Assembly: GCF_014855515.1 (NCBI RefSeq)
Contig: NZ_JACYFK010000002.1
Location: forward strand, 806,001-870,000
Reading direction: 5' to 3'
DNA: 64,000 nucleotides
Source: Euzebyella marina
GTDB taxonomy: Bacteria > Bacteroidota > Bacteroidia > Flavobacteriales > Flavobacteriaceae
Positions 8,306 through 17,804 of the stretch are shown here, piece after piece. The position numbers were made by a program, and so were the translations under genes. Every line of letters starts with the position of its first letter. Position 1 is the first letter of the stretch. The notes under the pieces were generated by a model. The model saw only the letters and a list, made by a program, of their open reading frames with translations. It did no database searches and was not told the origin of the DNA.

Positions 8306-9934
8306 TTAGTTTTTATAAGACTCATCTAAAAATAAATAGCGCGCATCGTTTTTAGCATCGACCGACTTACTTTCTGTATTGATAACCATTACTGGCGGGG
8401 CCGCATCCTTGGCATCGGCATTTGGCCATTCTGGAAGGTTCTCACCGTTAGGGTTTCCATTGATAATGAAGTTGGCAAAGAAATTTTGCATGGTCTCAGA
8501 AGTCCTGTAGTCATCCGCCGTCCATGCGTAATCATCGACCAAATGAAGGTTTCCCATACAGTATTCTATTTCACAGGCGTGAGGTGCACCAATCGGCTCC
8601 GGTGCTTTCGGTGCATTCGAATCTTTAGATACAGTACCACCGGCCAAACCTGAGGCCAAGTTTTGGTCTTTTAAAGGTGGACGAAGCTTGCTATACAAAT
8701 AACGGTACACCGGTTGGTCACTGTTTTTTCGATGCAGGTCGAACCATTTCCAAGTGCTGTATACGATGAACCGGTCAGAGGCCAAATCGGTCGCCGACTG
8801 TTCTACTTCGTTTTCCGTATTATGAGGATACAATTTTAAAACCTCGTTATATTTCTTAGGATAGACCTCCCTCACCTTTGTGGTAAATTGCTCTTTTGTA
8901 TAAGGGCCTTGAGTAAATGCCATACCAGGTATTTCAGCTGAATTCCATCCTAACAGAAGAGGAACTTGGGCCTGTTCTTTCGCATTGAAGATTTCTGGAA
9001 GGCTTTTGGGTAAAAAGTAATTGTCAATGACCATTGGAAAGCCGAATCTTTTAGATTCATTGTAAATCTCATAGACCTCTCTAGTGCTTAACTTTCTAAA
9101 ATCTACTATACTTGAATAGCCAGCATTTTTTACGAATTCGGCACCTTGGTTTTCAGCTTCCTCCAAAGATACCGGTGCCATTGTAGGATGAATGGCTGCA
9201 CCGCTTTCGCCGATGGCCCCAGCTATTAAATTTTTGCTTAAAGGAGAGGCCATTTGGGCACTTACCCCTATCGACCCGGCCGACTCCCCAGCGATAGTTA
9301 CTTTGCTCGAATCTCCGCCAAATACCGAAATGTTCTTTTGAACCCATTTTAAGGCGGCATGTTGGTCTAGCATACCGTAATTGCCCGAAGCTTTGTAAGA
9401 TGCCTCTTTGGTTAGTTCAGGATGTGCCAAGAAACCAAAAATATTCAAGCGATAGTTTGTGGTCACAACCACCATACCCTTCTTGGCCATACTTTCACCG
9501 TCATATCGTGGTTCGGAAGCGTCTCCTGCCACATTTCCGCCTCCGTAGAAATAAACGAGAACCGGAAGATTTTTGGTATCTCTCTTAGCGGGGGTCCACA
9601 CATTCAAATAAAGACAATCTTCACTAACACCGTTCGAACGAGACTTCATATCACCAAAAACCATGGTCTGCATAGGTCGCGGACCAAATTGTTTGGTTTC
9701 TTTAACACCTTCCCATTTGTCCAGTGGTTGTGGTGCCTTCCACCTTAAATCACCAACGGGCGGCTTTGCAAAAGGCACACCAAAATAGGTTTGTATTCCC
9801 GTGTGCGTATTATAATTACCTTCTATAACCCCCTGTTCAATTTTTACCTGCACCGGAAAGGCATTTAAATCTTGTGCTTTAAAATTTTGCGTACTTACAA
9901 GACCGACCATTATAAGAATTATGTAATTTTTCAT
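8306..9934 (-). CDS. Secreted type B carboxylesterase
   Basis: 542 residues with a signal peptide (cleavage near the Gln at 21). Alpha/beta-hydrolase of the carboxylesterase type B family: oxyanion-loop YGGG (130-133, replacing the commoner HGGG), nucleophile Ser 218 in GESAG, acidic residue Glu 334 in NSAEIPG and His 452 in GAPHACEIEY. It hydrolyses carboxylic esters in the periplasm or outside the cell. It is divergently transcribed from the Nudix-type regulator and alpha-L-rhamnosidase genes and shares their control region, so it may remove acetyl or other acyl groups from a rhamnose-containing glycan (inference). Confidence 0.9.
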   Translation of the reverse strand: MKNYIILIMVGLVSTQNFKAQDLNAFPVQVKIEQGVIEGNYNTHTGIQTYFGVPFAKPPVGDLRWKAPQPLDKWEGVKETKQFGPRPMQTMVFGDMKSRSNGVSEDCLYLNVWTPAKRDTKNLPVLVYFYGGGNVAGDASEPRYDGESMAKKGMVVVTTNYRLNIFGFLAHPELTKEASYKASGNYGMLDQHAALKWVQKNISVFGGDSSKVTIAGESAGSIGVSAQMASPLSKNLIAGAIGESGAAIHPTMAPVSLEEAENQGAEFVKNAGYSSIVDFRKLSTREVYEIYNESKRFGFPMVIDNYFLPKSLPEIFNAKEQAQVPLLLGWNSAEIPGMAFTQGPYTKEQFTTKVREVYPKKYNEVLKLYPHNTENEVEQSATDLASDRFIVYSTWKWFDLHRKNSDQPVYRYLYSKLRPPLKDQNLASGLAGGTVSKDSNAPKAPEPIGAPHACEIEYCMGNLHLVDDYAWTADDYRTSETMQNFFANFIINGNPNGENLPEWPNADAKDAAPPVMVINTESKSVDAKNDARYLFLDESYKN

Positions 9935-9943
9935 ACCCTTTAC

Positions 9944-9972
9944 TATTATTGTCTCATTTTGTTACAATAATA
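9944..9972. promoter_or_regulatory. 9-bp inverted repeat, candidate operator of the Nudix-type regulator
   Basis: TATTATTGT (9944-9952) and ACAATAATA (9964-9972) are perfect inverted arms separated by 11 bp in the 85-bp region between the carboxylesterase and the regulator. Position and symmetry suit a dimeric repressor acting on both promoters; binding by the adjacent regulator is inferred. Confidence 0.5.
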
Positions 9973-10019
9973 CTTTGTTTTTATTGAATTTTGGGCTTCA
10001 TTTGAAAAAAAAGTGATTT

Positions 10020-10742
10020 TTGGCAAATAAGGAAAATAGACCGTTACCCAGTATCGATGAGTACCTACCCCATATAGCCTATGATTTGGTTATATTTGGT
10101 TTTAACGGTAAAAGTTTAAAAATACTCTTGTTAGAATACGATAACACTTCTTTTTTTGCGTTGCCAGGAGGTTTTATCAAAAGAGATGAAAACGTTGATG
10201 ATGCCGTAAAAAGAGGGCTTGAAGAACGAACCGGGCTTAAGAATATCTTTTTGGAACAGTTTTATACCTTCGGTAATGTTGAAAGACCGAAACCGGAGGT
10301 CATGCGAACAATTTTAGAAGCTAATGGTTTCGACCCTAAAGACGGTCATTGGCTACTCGATCGGTTCATTTCGATTGCCCATTACGCGCTTATCAATTTT
10401 GATGAAGTAAACCCAAAGCCGGATAGACTCTCAAAATCGATAAATTGGTATTCTATTGATGACCTACCCAGTCTTATGATGGATCATAAGGCTATTGTGC
10501 TCAAAGCTTTAAACGTGCTTCGTAACAACTTAGAAAATAAACTGGTAGGCATCAACCTTTTACCCGATAAGTTTACCATGAAAGAACTGCAAATGGTATA
10601 TGAAACCGTACTAGGCGAAAAGCTGAGAAGAACCACTTTTCAACGAAAAATGCTGAATAAAGATATATTAACGCGTCATGAAAAACTCTTTACCGGCGGG
10701 GCACATAAAGCGCCCTATCTGTACAGTTTTAAAGAGCACTAA
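10020..10742 (+). CDS. Nudix-related transcriptional regulator (NrtR/AraR type, catalytically dead Nudix box)
   Basis: 240 residues: a Nudix domain (about 15-150) followed by a winged-helix domain (about 165-235, FTMKELQMVYETVLGEKLRRTTFQRKML). The Nudix box starts correctly (GGFIKRDE) but the catalytic block reads R-G-L-E-E-R-T-G-L where hydrolases have R-E-U-x-E-E-x-G-U, so metal-binding glutamates are lost. This is typical of NrtR-like proteins that sense rather than hydrolyse; in Bacteroides a relative (AraR) controls arabinose genes. An in-frame TGA at 10014 and no early ATG make TTG at 10020 the only workable start. The rhamnosidase gene follows after 20 bp, so the two are probably co-transcribed. 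Confidence 0.85.
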   Translation: MANKENRPLPSIDEYLPHIAYDLVIFGFNGKSLKILLLEYDNTSFFALPGGFIKRDENVDDAVKRGLEERTGLKNIFLEQFYTFGNVERPKPEVMRTILEANGFDPKDGHWLLDRFISIAHYALINFDEVNPKPDRLSKSINWYSIDDLPSLMMDHKAIVLKALNVLRNNLENKLVGINLLPDKFTMKELQMVYETVLGEKLRRTTFQRKMLNKDILTRHEKLFTGGAHKAPYLYSFKEH

Positions 10743-10762
10743 CAAGGCCGTAGGCACTATTT

Positions 10763-13700
10763 ATGAAAATATTTCAACTCAACTTGATTATACTGGCTTT
10801 TTTTGCCACAACCATAGTATGGGCCCAATCGAACATTGACCATCTACAAGTAGAATATCAACCTACGCCCTTAGGCATCGACGTACAAACGCCCCATTTT
10901 AGTTGGCAAATGGTTACCAAAAACGGCGTAAGGGGTCAAGCTCAATCGGCCTATCGAATATTGGTCATCGATGAAAGAGGCCGTTTTGTTTGGGATTCGG
11001 GAAAAGTCGATGACCACCATTCCGTTGGTATAGCATATGAAGGTGAGCAACTTGCCCCTACCACCCGATACGATTATACAGTAACTGTTTGGGACGAAAC
11101 CGGGGAAACCAGCGCCAATTCATCTTCTTTCGAAACCGGACTAATGAAAACTGATATTTCTGCATGGAATGGCGCCCAGTGGATTGGAGGCGGTGATGAT
11201 GACCTCGTATTCAATTCCCATTACCTATCCGTTTTCAAATTCGGTTATTCCATAAAGCTAGATCAGAAATCCAAAAGTTCAAAAGCGAGCTTTTTGTTAG
11301 GTGGAAACGACCCTCGACTTATGGACAAAAACTTGAACATTCAAGGTGTTGAAAATTCACAAGACCAGTCATACATAGCTTTTGAGCTTGATATTTCAGA
11401 ATTGAACGGTTCAGAAACCGGTATGGCCCGATTAAACGTTTACCGGGTCGGTTACTCTGCCGAAGATTCTAAAACAGAGCCTTTCCGCTCCTTTGAAATT
11501 TCAAGAGACCTTATCAACGACAGTAATAAATATGAACTTCACACCGTCAATGCCGAGTGCGTTTTTGGCTTTTTTCAGGTATGGCTAGATGGCACTGAAG
11601 AAAAGAACAAAGTTTCTACAAATGATGATCAATTTCCGCCCCCAAGGGGTAAAGTTGGTTTTAACCTGAATCCCGTCGGTCGTGGTAATGATTACATCAG
11701 TTTTCCGATGGTGGGCGATATAGGTTTCTCCGTTGACAAAGACCAAAGTGCTATTTTCAGTAACGTTCAGATAAGAAATTACAGAAGTCCATCTAATCTA
11801 CTTTTTCAAGAAAATCTTGATTCCGTTCAAAAGGAAAGTATTTTCTACAGTAAAGCGGACAAGGCTTTTAGCATAACACCAAATGGTTACGAAATCAGCG
11901 GAAAGAAGGGGTCGATGCTCGTATTGGAAAACCCTAGTAAACATGGGACTCCCATGCTACGCAGCACATTTAGCAGCGAGAACAAATCCATTGCAAAAGC
12001 ACGGCTGTATGTAACGTCTAGGGGTATTTATGAAATTTACCTCAATGGCAATCGTGTTGGCGACGACTACTTTAACCCGGGTCTCACTCAATATAACAAA
12101 AGCCATATGTACCAAACATACGATGTAACTGATATGGTCAGAAATGGCGAAGCCAATGCGCTGGGAGCTTGGTTGAGCGAAGGCTGGTGGAGCGGTAATA
12201 TCACCTATACCGGCGAAAACTGGAATTACTTTGGAGACAGGCCTTCTTTACTTGCCCAAATGATTATAACCTACTCCGATGGGTCAGAACAAAATATCGT
12301 TTCAAACGATACGGATTGGAAGCTGTACACCTCTGGGCCCATCACCTATGGAAGTTTTTTTCAGGGCGAGGTTTACGATGCCCGTCTAGAAGATAACATT
12401 AAGGGTTGGAGCACTACCAATTTCGATGACAGTAATTGGAAAAAGGCAGTTCAAGTTCCATTAACGGGTACTACTTTTCAGGATAATGATTTGAATTATG
12501 ATTCTCTTAAACTTATGGGGCAAATTGGCCGAAATGCCAAGGTCGTTAAAACTTTAAAAGCACAAAGCGTCGAAGAAGTAAGACCGGGTGTTTTTGTGTA
12601 CGATATGGGTCAAAACATGGTCGGTGTACCAAAAATAGAACTGCCCAGTGGCTCCAAGGGCGATACTATTACCCTACGTTATTCCGAAGTCACTTATCCA
12701 GACCTTGAGGAATATGGAAGTAATGTGGGTATGGTAATGCTAGAGAACATTCGTGCCGCACTGGCACAAGACATTTACATAAGAAAAGGAGGTAATGAAA
12801 CAATTGCACCGCGCTTCACTTTTCACGGCTATCGCTTTTTGGAAATCTCGGGTATAAATGAACCCCTACCACTTGAAAAGGTCACTGGTCAAGTAATTAG
12901 TTCAATTGATGAGCTAGCCTCAAACTATCAGACCTCAAACGAATTGGTCAATAAACTCTGGGAAAATATTACTTGGTCCCTTCGTGGTAATTTCCTGTCG
13001 ATACCGACCGATACACCGGCTCGAAACGAACGAATGGGATGGAGTGGCGACATCAATGTTTTTTCTAAGGCAGCGACCTATTTCACCCAGGCAGAACCAT
13101 TTCTTCGAAGACATCTATTGGCGATGAGAGATATTCAAACTGAAGAAGGCCGCTTCACCGATGTAGCACCCGTTGGTGGAGGCTTTGGTGGTACGCTATG
13201 GGGCAGTGCCGGTATCATCATCCCTTGGGAAATGTACTTACAGTATGGCGATTTAGAGGTGCTTCAAGAACATTATGGCGCCATGAAAAAATATATGGAG
13301 TTTCTCAATTCTAAAATCGATACGGAGAGCGGAATTTTAAACGAAGGGCCATTGGGCGATTGGTTGAGCCCCGAGGGATACAAAAATGACGATACTTTTT
13401 TTTGGGCATCGTATCACCTTTATAATCTGGAAATACTATCCAACGTAGCAGAATTATTGGGCAACGATAGTGATGCGGAAAGTTTTAAGAAACGATATGA
13501 TGAGCGCAAATCGTTTTTAAACGCTACATACCTAGATTCACAAACCGGAAAAACATTGCATTTGGGCCACCAAAGCCTTCGCTTTGGTCCTCCCCTGCCT
13601 GCTGATATGCAAAAAGAAAAAGGTGATTTTGTCGATACCCAGGCTTCCTATGCCATTCCCTTGAATTTGGGTGTTTTGAATGAAGAGAACCATCAAAAAG

Positions 13701-14374
13701 GTATTGAACATTTGGTGGCTACCATCAATCGTGAAAATACCGATGATTTGGGTCAAATACGCCCCGAATATAGTTTGATGACCGGTTTTATCGGCACGGC
13801 ATCTTTGAACCATGCCTTGTCAAAAAATGGTAGGCACGAGACCGCTTATAAACTATTGCAGCAAACCACCTACCCCTCTTGGCTCTACTCTGTAGAGAAT
13901 GGTGCGACCACCATATGGGAGCGCCTTAACTCTTATACCGTTGAAAATGGTTTTGGCGGAAATAATAGCATGAATTCATTCAATCACTATTCATTCGGCG
14001 CAGTTGCCGCATGGATGTACAATTATTCCCTAGGTATTCAAAGTGACCCAAAAGAGCCCGGATTCAAGCATATTATACTTCAACCTACCCCCGACCCTAC
14101 CAAACAAATGAAATGGGCGAAAGGCCATTATGATTCTATGTACGGTAAAATTGAGAGTGAGTGGCGATGGGCAGAAAACGGATGGGATTATAAGGTGACA
14201 ATCCCCGCTAATACCACTGCCACTTTGTTCATTTCAACAGACAACATCAAGAATATTAGTGAGAGCGAAAAGAAGGTGGGCAAGCTAAAAGAAATAAAAA
14301 TTCTAGCTGAAGAAGAAGAGGCAATTAAGCTTCAATTAGTATCAGGAAAATATCAATTTCATATCAAAAATTAA
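10763..14374 (+). CDS. Secreted alpha-L-rhamnosidase (GH78) with a large inserted beta domain
   Basis: 1203 residues with a signal peptide ending in WAQ (21-22). GH78 enzymes remove terminal alpha-L-rhamnose. The N-terminal domain (HLQVEYQPTPLGID, FSWQM), an accessory fold around 396-440 (ARLYVTSRGIYEIYLNGNRVG) and the (alpha/alpha)6 catalytic domain are all recognisable. Catalytic-site blocks are NERMGWSGDINVF near 753-765 and TTIWERLNS near 1047. Between AQWIGG (about 137) and MLRSTF (about 396) lies an extra 250-residue block that looks like a LamG-type beta-sandwich, possibly a carbohydrate-binding insert. It follows the Nudix-type regulator by 20 bp. Confidence 0.93.
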   Translation: MKIFQLNLIILAFFATTIVWAQSNIDHLQVEYQPTPLGIDVQTPHFSWQMVTKNGVRGQAQSAYRILVIDERGRFVWDSGKVDDHHSVGIAYEGEQLAPTTRYDYTVTVWDETGETSANSSSFETGLMKTDISAWNGAQWIGGGDDDLVFNSHYLSVFKFGYSIKLDQKSKSSKASFLLGGNDPRLMDKNLNIQGVENSQDQSYIAFELDISELNGSETGMARLNVYRVGYSAEDSKTEPFRSFEISRDLINDSNKYELHTVNAECVFGFFQVWLDGTEEKNKVSTNDDQFPPPRGKVGFNLNPVGRGNDYISFPMVGDIGFSVDKDQSAIFSNVQIRNYRSPSNLLFQENLDSVQKESIFYSKADKAFSITPNGYEISGKKGSMLVLENPSKHGTPMLRSTFSSENKSIAKARLYVTSRGIYEIYLNGNRVGDDYFNPGLTQYNKSHMYQTYDVTDMVRNGEANALGAWLSEGWWSGNITYTGENWNYFGDRPSLLAQMIITYSDGSEQNIVSNDTDWKLYTSGPITYGSFFQGEVYDARLEDNIKGWSTTNFDDSNWKKAVQVPLTGTTFQDNDLNYDSLKLMGQIGRNAKVVKTLKAQSVEEVRPGVFVYDMGQNMVGVPKIELPSGSKGDTITLRYSEVTYPDLEEYGSNVGMVMLENIRAALAQDIYIRKGGNETIAPRFTFHGYRFLEISGINEPLPLEKVTGQVISSIDELASNYQTSNELVNKLWENITWSLRGNFLSIPTDTPARNERMGWSGDINVFSKAATYFTQAEPFLRRHLLAMRDIQTEEGRFTDVAPVGGGFGGTLWGSAGIIIPWEMYLQYGDLEVLQEHYGAMKKYMEFLNSKIDTESGILNEGPLGDWLSPEGYKNDDTFFWASYHLYNLEILSNVAELLGNDSDAESFKKRYDERKSFLNATYLDSQTGKTLHLGHQSLRFGPPLPADMQKEKGDFVDTQASYAIPLNLGVLNEENHQKGIEHLVATINRENTDDLGQIRPEYSLMTGFIGTASLNHALSKNGRHETAYKLLQQTTYPSWLYSVENGATTIWERLNSYTVENGFGGNNSMNSFNHYSFGAVAAWMYNYSLGIQSDPKEPGFKHIILQPTPDPTKQMKWAKGHYDSMYGKIESEWRWAENGWDYKVTIPANTTATLFISTDNIKNISESEKKVGKLKEIKILAEEEEAIKLQLVSGKYQFHIKN

Positions 14375-14411
14375 CTTATTTATTAATTCAAACATTTAAA
14401 ACTCAATAACA

Positions 14412-15332
14412 ATGAAAACCAGTTTAGTAAAATACATGTTGGCACTATTTATCGGTGTTAGTATCATTTCTTGCAAGGAAAACGCCAAGAAGGCCGAAGA
14501 ACAGGTGGATGCCGAACCGGAAACGGAGGTTTCGAACGAAGATTATGGTGGTTTGGCACTTTACACGGTAAGAGAAGATATGGGCAAGAATGCCAAATCT
14601 ACCCTTCAATCGGTGGCAGATGCAGGTTATGCCTATATTGAAGCCGCAGGATATGAAGAAGGTAAATTCTATGGAATGAGCCCGGAAGAATTCAAGAATT
14701 ATCTAGCGGAGCTTTCGTTGACTCCTGTAAGCACTCACCAAGGTGCGGTTACCCTTGAGAATGCCGAACAGATGATGAAAGATGTGAAGGATGCGGGTTT
14801 TGAATATTTTGTTATTCCGGTTCCTCCGATGGGTATGTTCAAATTTGACCCTGAGACCAGAACATTGGGAATGACAGGATCACCACAAGACTTGGCCGAT
14901 ATTATCAACGAACTGGGAAAAAAGGCAGACGAAGCAGGTCTCCAGTTACTGTATCATAACCATGATTTTGAGTTTATGAAAGATGCGAACGGTATAGTAC
15001 CGATTGACTATCTTTTGGAAAACTGCGACCCAAAATATGTGAACTTTCAAATGGACCTTTATTGGGTGACCAAGGCAGGTGCCGACCCATTGGCCTATTT
15101 TGAAAAGTATCCGGGTCGTTTTAAGATTTGGCACGTAAAAGATATGGATGATCAAGGTAGGTTTGCACCCGTAGGTGAAGGTCAAATTGATTTCAAAAAA
15201 ATATGGGACAAGAGAGATCAATCGGGCATGAAATTCTATATGGTCGAACAAGACATGACTTTTGATGGAATGGAAGCCTTAGACGCTATCGAAATCAGTC
15301 ACGAAGGTTTAAAGAAATTCGGCTTTGAGTAA
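14412..15332 (+). CDS. Sugar phosphate isomerase/epimerase-like TIM-barrel lipoprotein
   Basis: 306 residues; lipoprotein signal with IISC (Cys 21) and an acidic linker before the domain. The rest is an AP-endonuclease-2-type TIM barrel (xylose isomerase-like): YHNHDFEF near 182, QMDLYWVTKAGADP near 213 and WHVKDMDDQGRFAPVGEGQIDF near 240 supply the usual metal ligands. Exported members are common in Bacteroidota carbohydrate clusters, and some act on keto- or epimerised sugars; the substrate here is unknown. It lies 37 bp after the rhamnosidase and is followed by a terminator, so it ends this operon. Confidence 0.85.
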   Translation: MKTSLVKYMLALFIGVSIISCKENAKKAEEQVDAEPETEVSNEDYGGLALYTVREDMGKNAKSTLQSVADAGYAYIEAAGYEEGKFYGMSPEEFKNYLAELSLTPVSTHQGAVTLENAEQMMKDVKDAGFEYFVIPVPPMGMFKFDPETRTLGMTGSPQDLADIINELGKKADEAGLQLLYHNHDFEFMKDANGIVPIDYLLENCDPKYVNFQMDLYWVTKAGADPLAYFEKYPGRFKIWHVKDMDDQGRFAPVGEGQIDFKKIWDKRDQSGMKFYMVEQDMTFDGMEALDAIEISHEGLKKFGFE

Positions 15333-15376
15333 CCAACATTTCTTGGAAAGTTGAAGTCGTACTTCATCATAATAAC

Positions 15377-15406
15377 AAAAAGGCCCATTTTTTAAATGGG
15401 CCTTTT
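15377..15406 (+). terminator. Terminator of the rhamnosidase operon
   Basis: AAAAGGCCCATTT (from 15378) pairs with AAATGGGCCTTTT (to 15406) around a very short T-rich loop. The flanking A and T runs make it usable from either strand, and the convergent response-regulator gene ends about 80 bp away. Confidence 0.85.
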
Positions 15407-15486
15407 CTACTTAATCTCAAAAACTCACTATGATAACCTAAATCTTAATTTCATTTATGTATTAAATCTTGGTGCTTTTAATTTGT

Positions 15487-15891
15487 TTAAGCAACTCGGT
15501 TTAAGGATATTTTTAAGAGGATATCCTCTATTTTTGGATAGCTCAATGGCTTTTCCAAAAAATCGACTACCGAGGTAAACTCATTTGATTTTTCTCGATC
15601 ACAAGGGCGTAAAGAAGATGTAACGATTACCACCTTCGAATCGGGGCACATATTATTGGCTTCTTTCTCCGCCAGAAATTCAAACCCATCCATTATAGGC
15701 ATATTAATATCGAGAAATATGATATCTGGGCATGTATTGTTCTCTATATAGGTTAGGGCATCAAGACCATTTTCGACACAACTTACATTTTCAATACCTA
15801 AGTGGTTTAGTTTGTGAGTAGCCAAATAATTGGCAACCGAATCGTCTTCAACTAAAAGGATGCTAAACTCTTTGATAATCTGTGGTTTCAT
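15487..15891 (-). CDS. Single-domain response regulator (CheY-like)
   Basis: 134 residues, receiver domain only. Acidic pocket E15-D16-D17, phospho-acceptor Asp 61 in FLDINMP, Thr 91 and Lys 114 in EKPL are all present. There is no output domain, so it signals through protein contacts. Its ATG (15889-15891) directly abuts the kinase stop codon at 15892, so the two are translated together and almost certainly form a pair. Confidence 0.93.
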   Translation of the reverse strand: MKPQIIKEFSILLVEDDSVANYLATHKLNHLGIENVSCVENGLDALTYIENNTCPDIIFLDINMPIMDGFEFLAEKEANNMCPDSKVVIVTSSLRPCDREKSNEFTSVVDFLEKPLSYPKIEDILLKISLNRVA

Positions 15892-17034
15892 TTATAGGTA
15901 TATTTTAAACTCTGTTCCTTTATTTACTTCACTTTGAACCTCAACGTGTCCGCCCCTAGATTGGGCAATAGACTTCACGATATATAAGCCTACGCCTTGA
16001 CCTTCAACATGGGTATGCATTCTTTTGAAAAGACTAAAAACCTTTTCTTCGCCCAACTTATTATTGAAGCCGATACCGTTATCCTTGATTTCGAGAAGTA
16101 TTTTTTCTCCCTCTTTTCTGGTGGTAATATGAATTAAGGGTGACCGCTCTGGGTGCATATATTTGATGGCATTCACAACCATGTTCTGCAAAATGCTATG
16201 CAATTGTAGGTTGTCAATAAAAATGGTGGGGCAGGCGCTAAAATCGGAAATGATCAAGGCTTCGGTTCGAGAGATTTCTTCTGAAATTTCGTGTCTGATA
16301 TCCTCTAACACTTCGTTAAAAACCAATAATTGAGGGTTTTTCCCGAGATTCGATTTTAATGATATCACATTGTTAAGAGCATTAATTCTATTAATCATAA
16401 TTTCGGAGACCTCTTCTAACTTCTGAAAAATAGGGTGCTCGGCCAAGTTCATTGATTCATCTTCGCGAAGAATATCCAAAAGGGTGGCTACATTAGTTAA
16501 AGGTGCCTTTAAATCATGGGCCGAGACATATGAAAACTCCTCCAGTTCTTCATTTCTGGTCGATAGACTTTGGTTCAACTCTTGCAAGTTTGCCTTAGTA
16601 ACTTCTAACTCGTTAATGGCATTGACCAACTTGGTAGTATCTTGAGCGGCGATACCCAGGCCTTCTTCTATTTTAAATACTTTAAGTGTAATCATGTAGA
16701 CCTCACCATCTACCTCAAGTTTCAAGTGGTCAACATTAATGCCCCTGCCAGTTCTTATGACCTCTTTATAAGCATTGATTCTGCCGCTATTTTTAGACTC
16801 AGGAAATATGTCGGTCAAATTCTTACCAATAACATCTTCCCTTTCCTTTGAAGTCAATAACAAGGCAACTTGATTGACGTCAACAAAATCTAAGTTCTCA
16901 TCTAAAATGATGAATGGTGAATGCGCATTATCGAAGAAAGTTCCTCGGTGGCAAACTTGATCGGTTTCTGGTCGCTTTACAGGCCTGTAACCAAGTTCAG
17001 GTCTAATAAAACTAATAATTTCTGAGGGTACCAT
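15892..17034 (-). CDS. PAS-domain sensor histidine kinase
   Basis: 380 residues without membrane segments, so cytoplasmic. A PAS domain (about 33-135) is followed by a short coiled coil, the dimerisation helix with phospho-acceptor His 173 in SAHDLKAPL, and a HATPase domain with N box NMVVNAIKY (284-292), G1 DNGIGF (318-323) and G2 GQGVGLYIVK (345-354). The SAHDLKAPL type is common in Bacteroidota kinases that resemble phytochrome kinases. The signal is unknown. It precedes its receiver with no intergenic gap. Confidence 0.93.
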   Translation of the reverse strand: MVPSEIISFIRPELGYRPVKRPETDQVCHRGTFFDNAHSPFIILDENLDFVDVNQVALLLTSKEREDVIGKNLTDIFPESKNSGRINAYKEVIRTGRGINVDHLKLEVDGEVYMITLKVFKIEEGLGIAAQDTTKLVNAINELEVTKANLQELNQSLSTRNEELEEFSYVSAHDLKAPLTNVATLLDILREDESMNLAEHPIFQKLEEVSEIMINRINALNNVISLKSNLGKNPQLLVFNEVLEDIRHEISEEISRTEALIISDFSACPTIFIDNLQLHSILQNMVVNAIKYMHPERSPLIHITTRKEGEKILLEIKDNGIGFNNKLGEEKVFSLFKRMHTHVEGQGVGLYIVKSIAQSRGGHVEVQSEVNKGTEFKIYL

Positions 17035-17238
17035 TTTATTCGGGTTTTGAGATTAATTTGCTGCTAATTTATTGTCGCACTTATATAACCCGCTCTGCCT
17101 GTAGATGGAAGAACTTTTTCGTTCGGTGAATGGAAAATGCAAGTCGTCGAATTGTCATTTCCAACCAGTCAAAAATAGGCTAACCCTCTGCATTTCAACT
17201 ATTAAAACAACACTTCAACGACTTTGATTTATTGCATT

Positions 17239-17272
17239 AAAAAACCCCTTGGGTTGAGACCAAGGGGTTTTA
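17239..17272 (-). terminator. Terminator after the Asn/Ser-rich lipoprotein gene
   Basis: AAAACCCCTTGG and CCAAGGGGTTTT form a perfect 12-bp stem around a 7-nt loop, flanked by A and T runs, about 40 bp past the stop codon of the minus-strand lipoprotein gene. Confidence 0.88.
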
Positions 17273-17312
17273 ATAGTTTATGTGTTTATTTAAGTTCTAC
17301 CGCAATAAGTAA

Positions 17313-17804
17313 TTACTGGTTTCCTCTCCACTTTTCATAGGCAGAAAACTGATCGGCCGAAAGAATACTTTCTAATTGACGGTCTCTTTCATCATCTACC
17401 GTACCCAACATTTCACCATTGGCAGAACTTCTTTGCTTTTCTTCAAAATCATCCATCGCAGCTTCAAAGGTCGTGATTTGGTCATCGGTCATATTGATGG
17501 CCTCATACATATTGGAACTATCTAGGCTACCCATGGTGGTCGTAGTATTTGCCCCTGTATTGATATTTGCGTTTCCACCAGTAGAACCATTTGCTCCTTG
17601 AATTGAATTGGCACTTATCTCTGCATTTTCGTTTGAAGACATCTCATCGTCGGTCTCATCATTTGAATTCATGGCAGTCTCACTACTTTCTACTTGTGCC
17701 GTGTTTTCAGGGTTTAAAGTGGTCTCTGCATTTATTTTAGAAGAGCCACAGGCCGACATAATGACCAATGCCCCCATTGCCGTTAAAATTGTATACTTTT
17801 TCAT
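17313..17804 (-). CDS. Small Asn/Ser/Glu-rich lipoprotein
   Basis: 163 residues. Signal peptide with lipobox MSAC (Cys 19). Residues 20-95 are low complexity, rich in Asn, Ser, Thr and Glu, with a GSTGGNANINTGANTTTT stretch. The C-terminal 60 residues are helical and charged (MTDDQITTFEAAMDDFEEK...LESILSADQFSAYEKW), a pattern seen in small periplasmic proteins that contain a T-x-x-Q...L-x-x-x-Q-x-x-x-Y signature (Spy/LTxxQ-like). I infer an exported stress or envelope protein; no specific function can be assigned. It stands alone with its own terminator. Confidence 0.7.
   Translation of the reverse strand: MKKYTILTAMGALVIMSACGSSKINAETTLNPENTAQVESSETAMNSNDETDDEMSSNENAEISANSIQGANGSTGGNANINTGANTTTTMGSLDSSNMYEAINMTDDQITTFEAAMDDFEEKQRSSANGEMLGTVDDERDRQLESILSADQFSAYEKWRGNQ

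Noticed and set aside
10014-10022. Possible earlier start for the Nudix-type regulator.
   Set aside because: An in-frame TGA at 10014-10016 blocks any upstream start.
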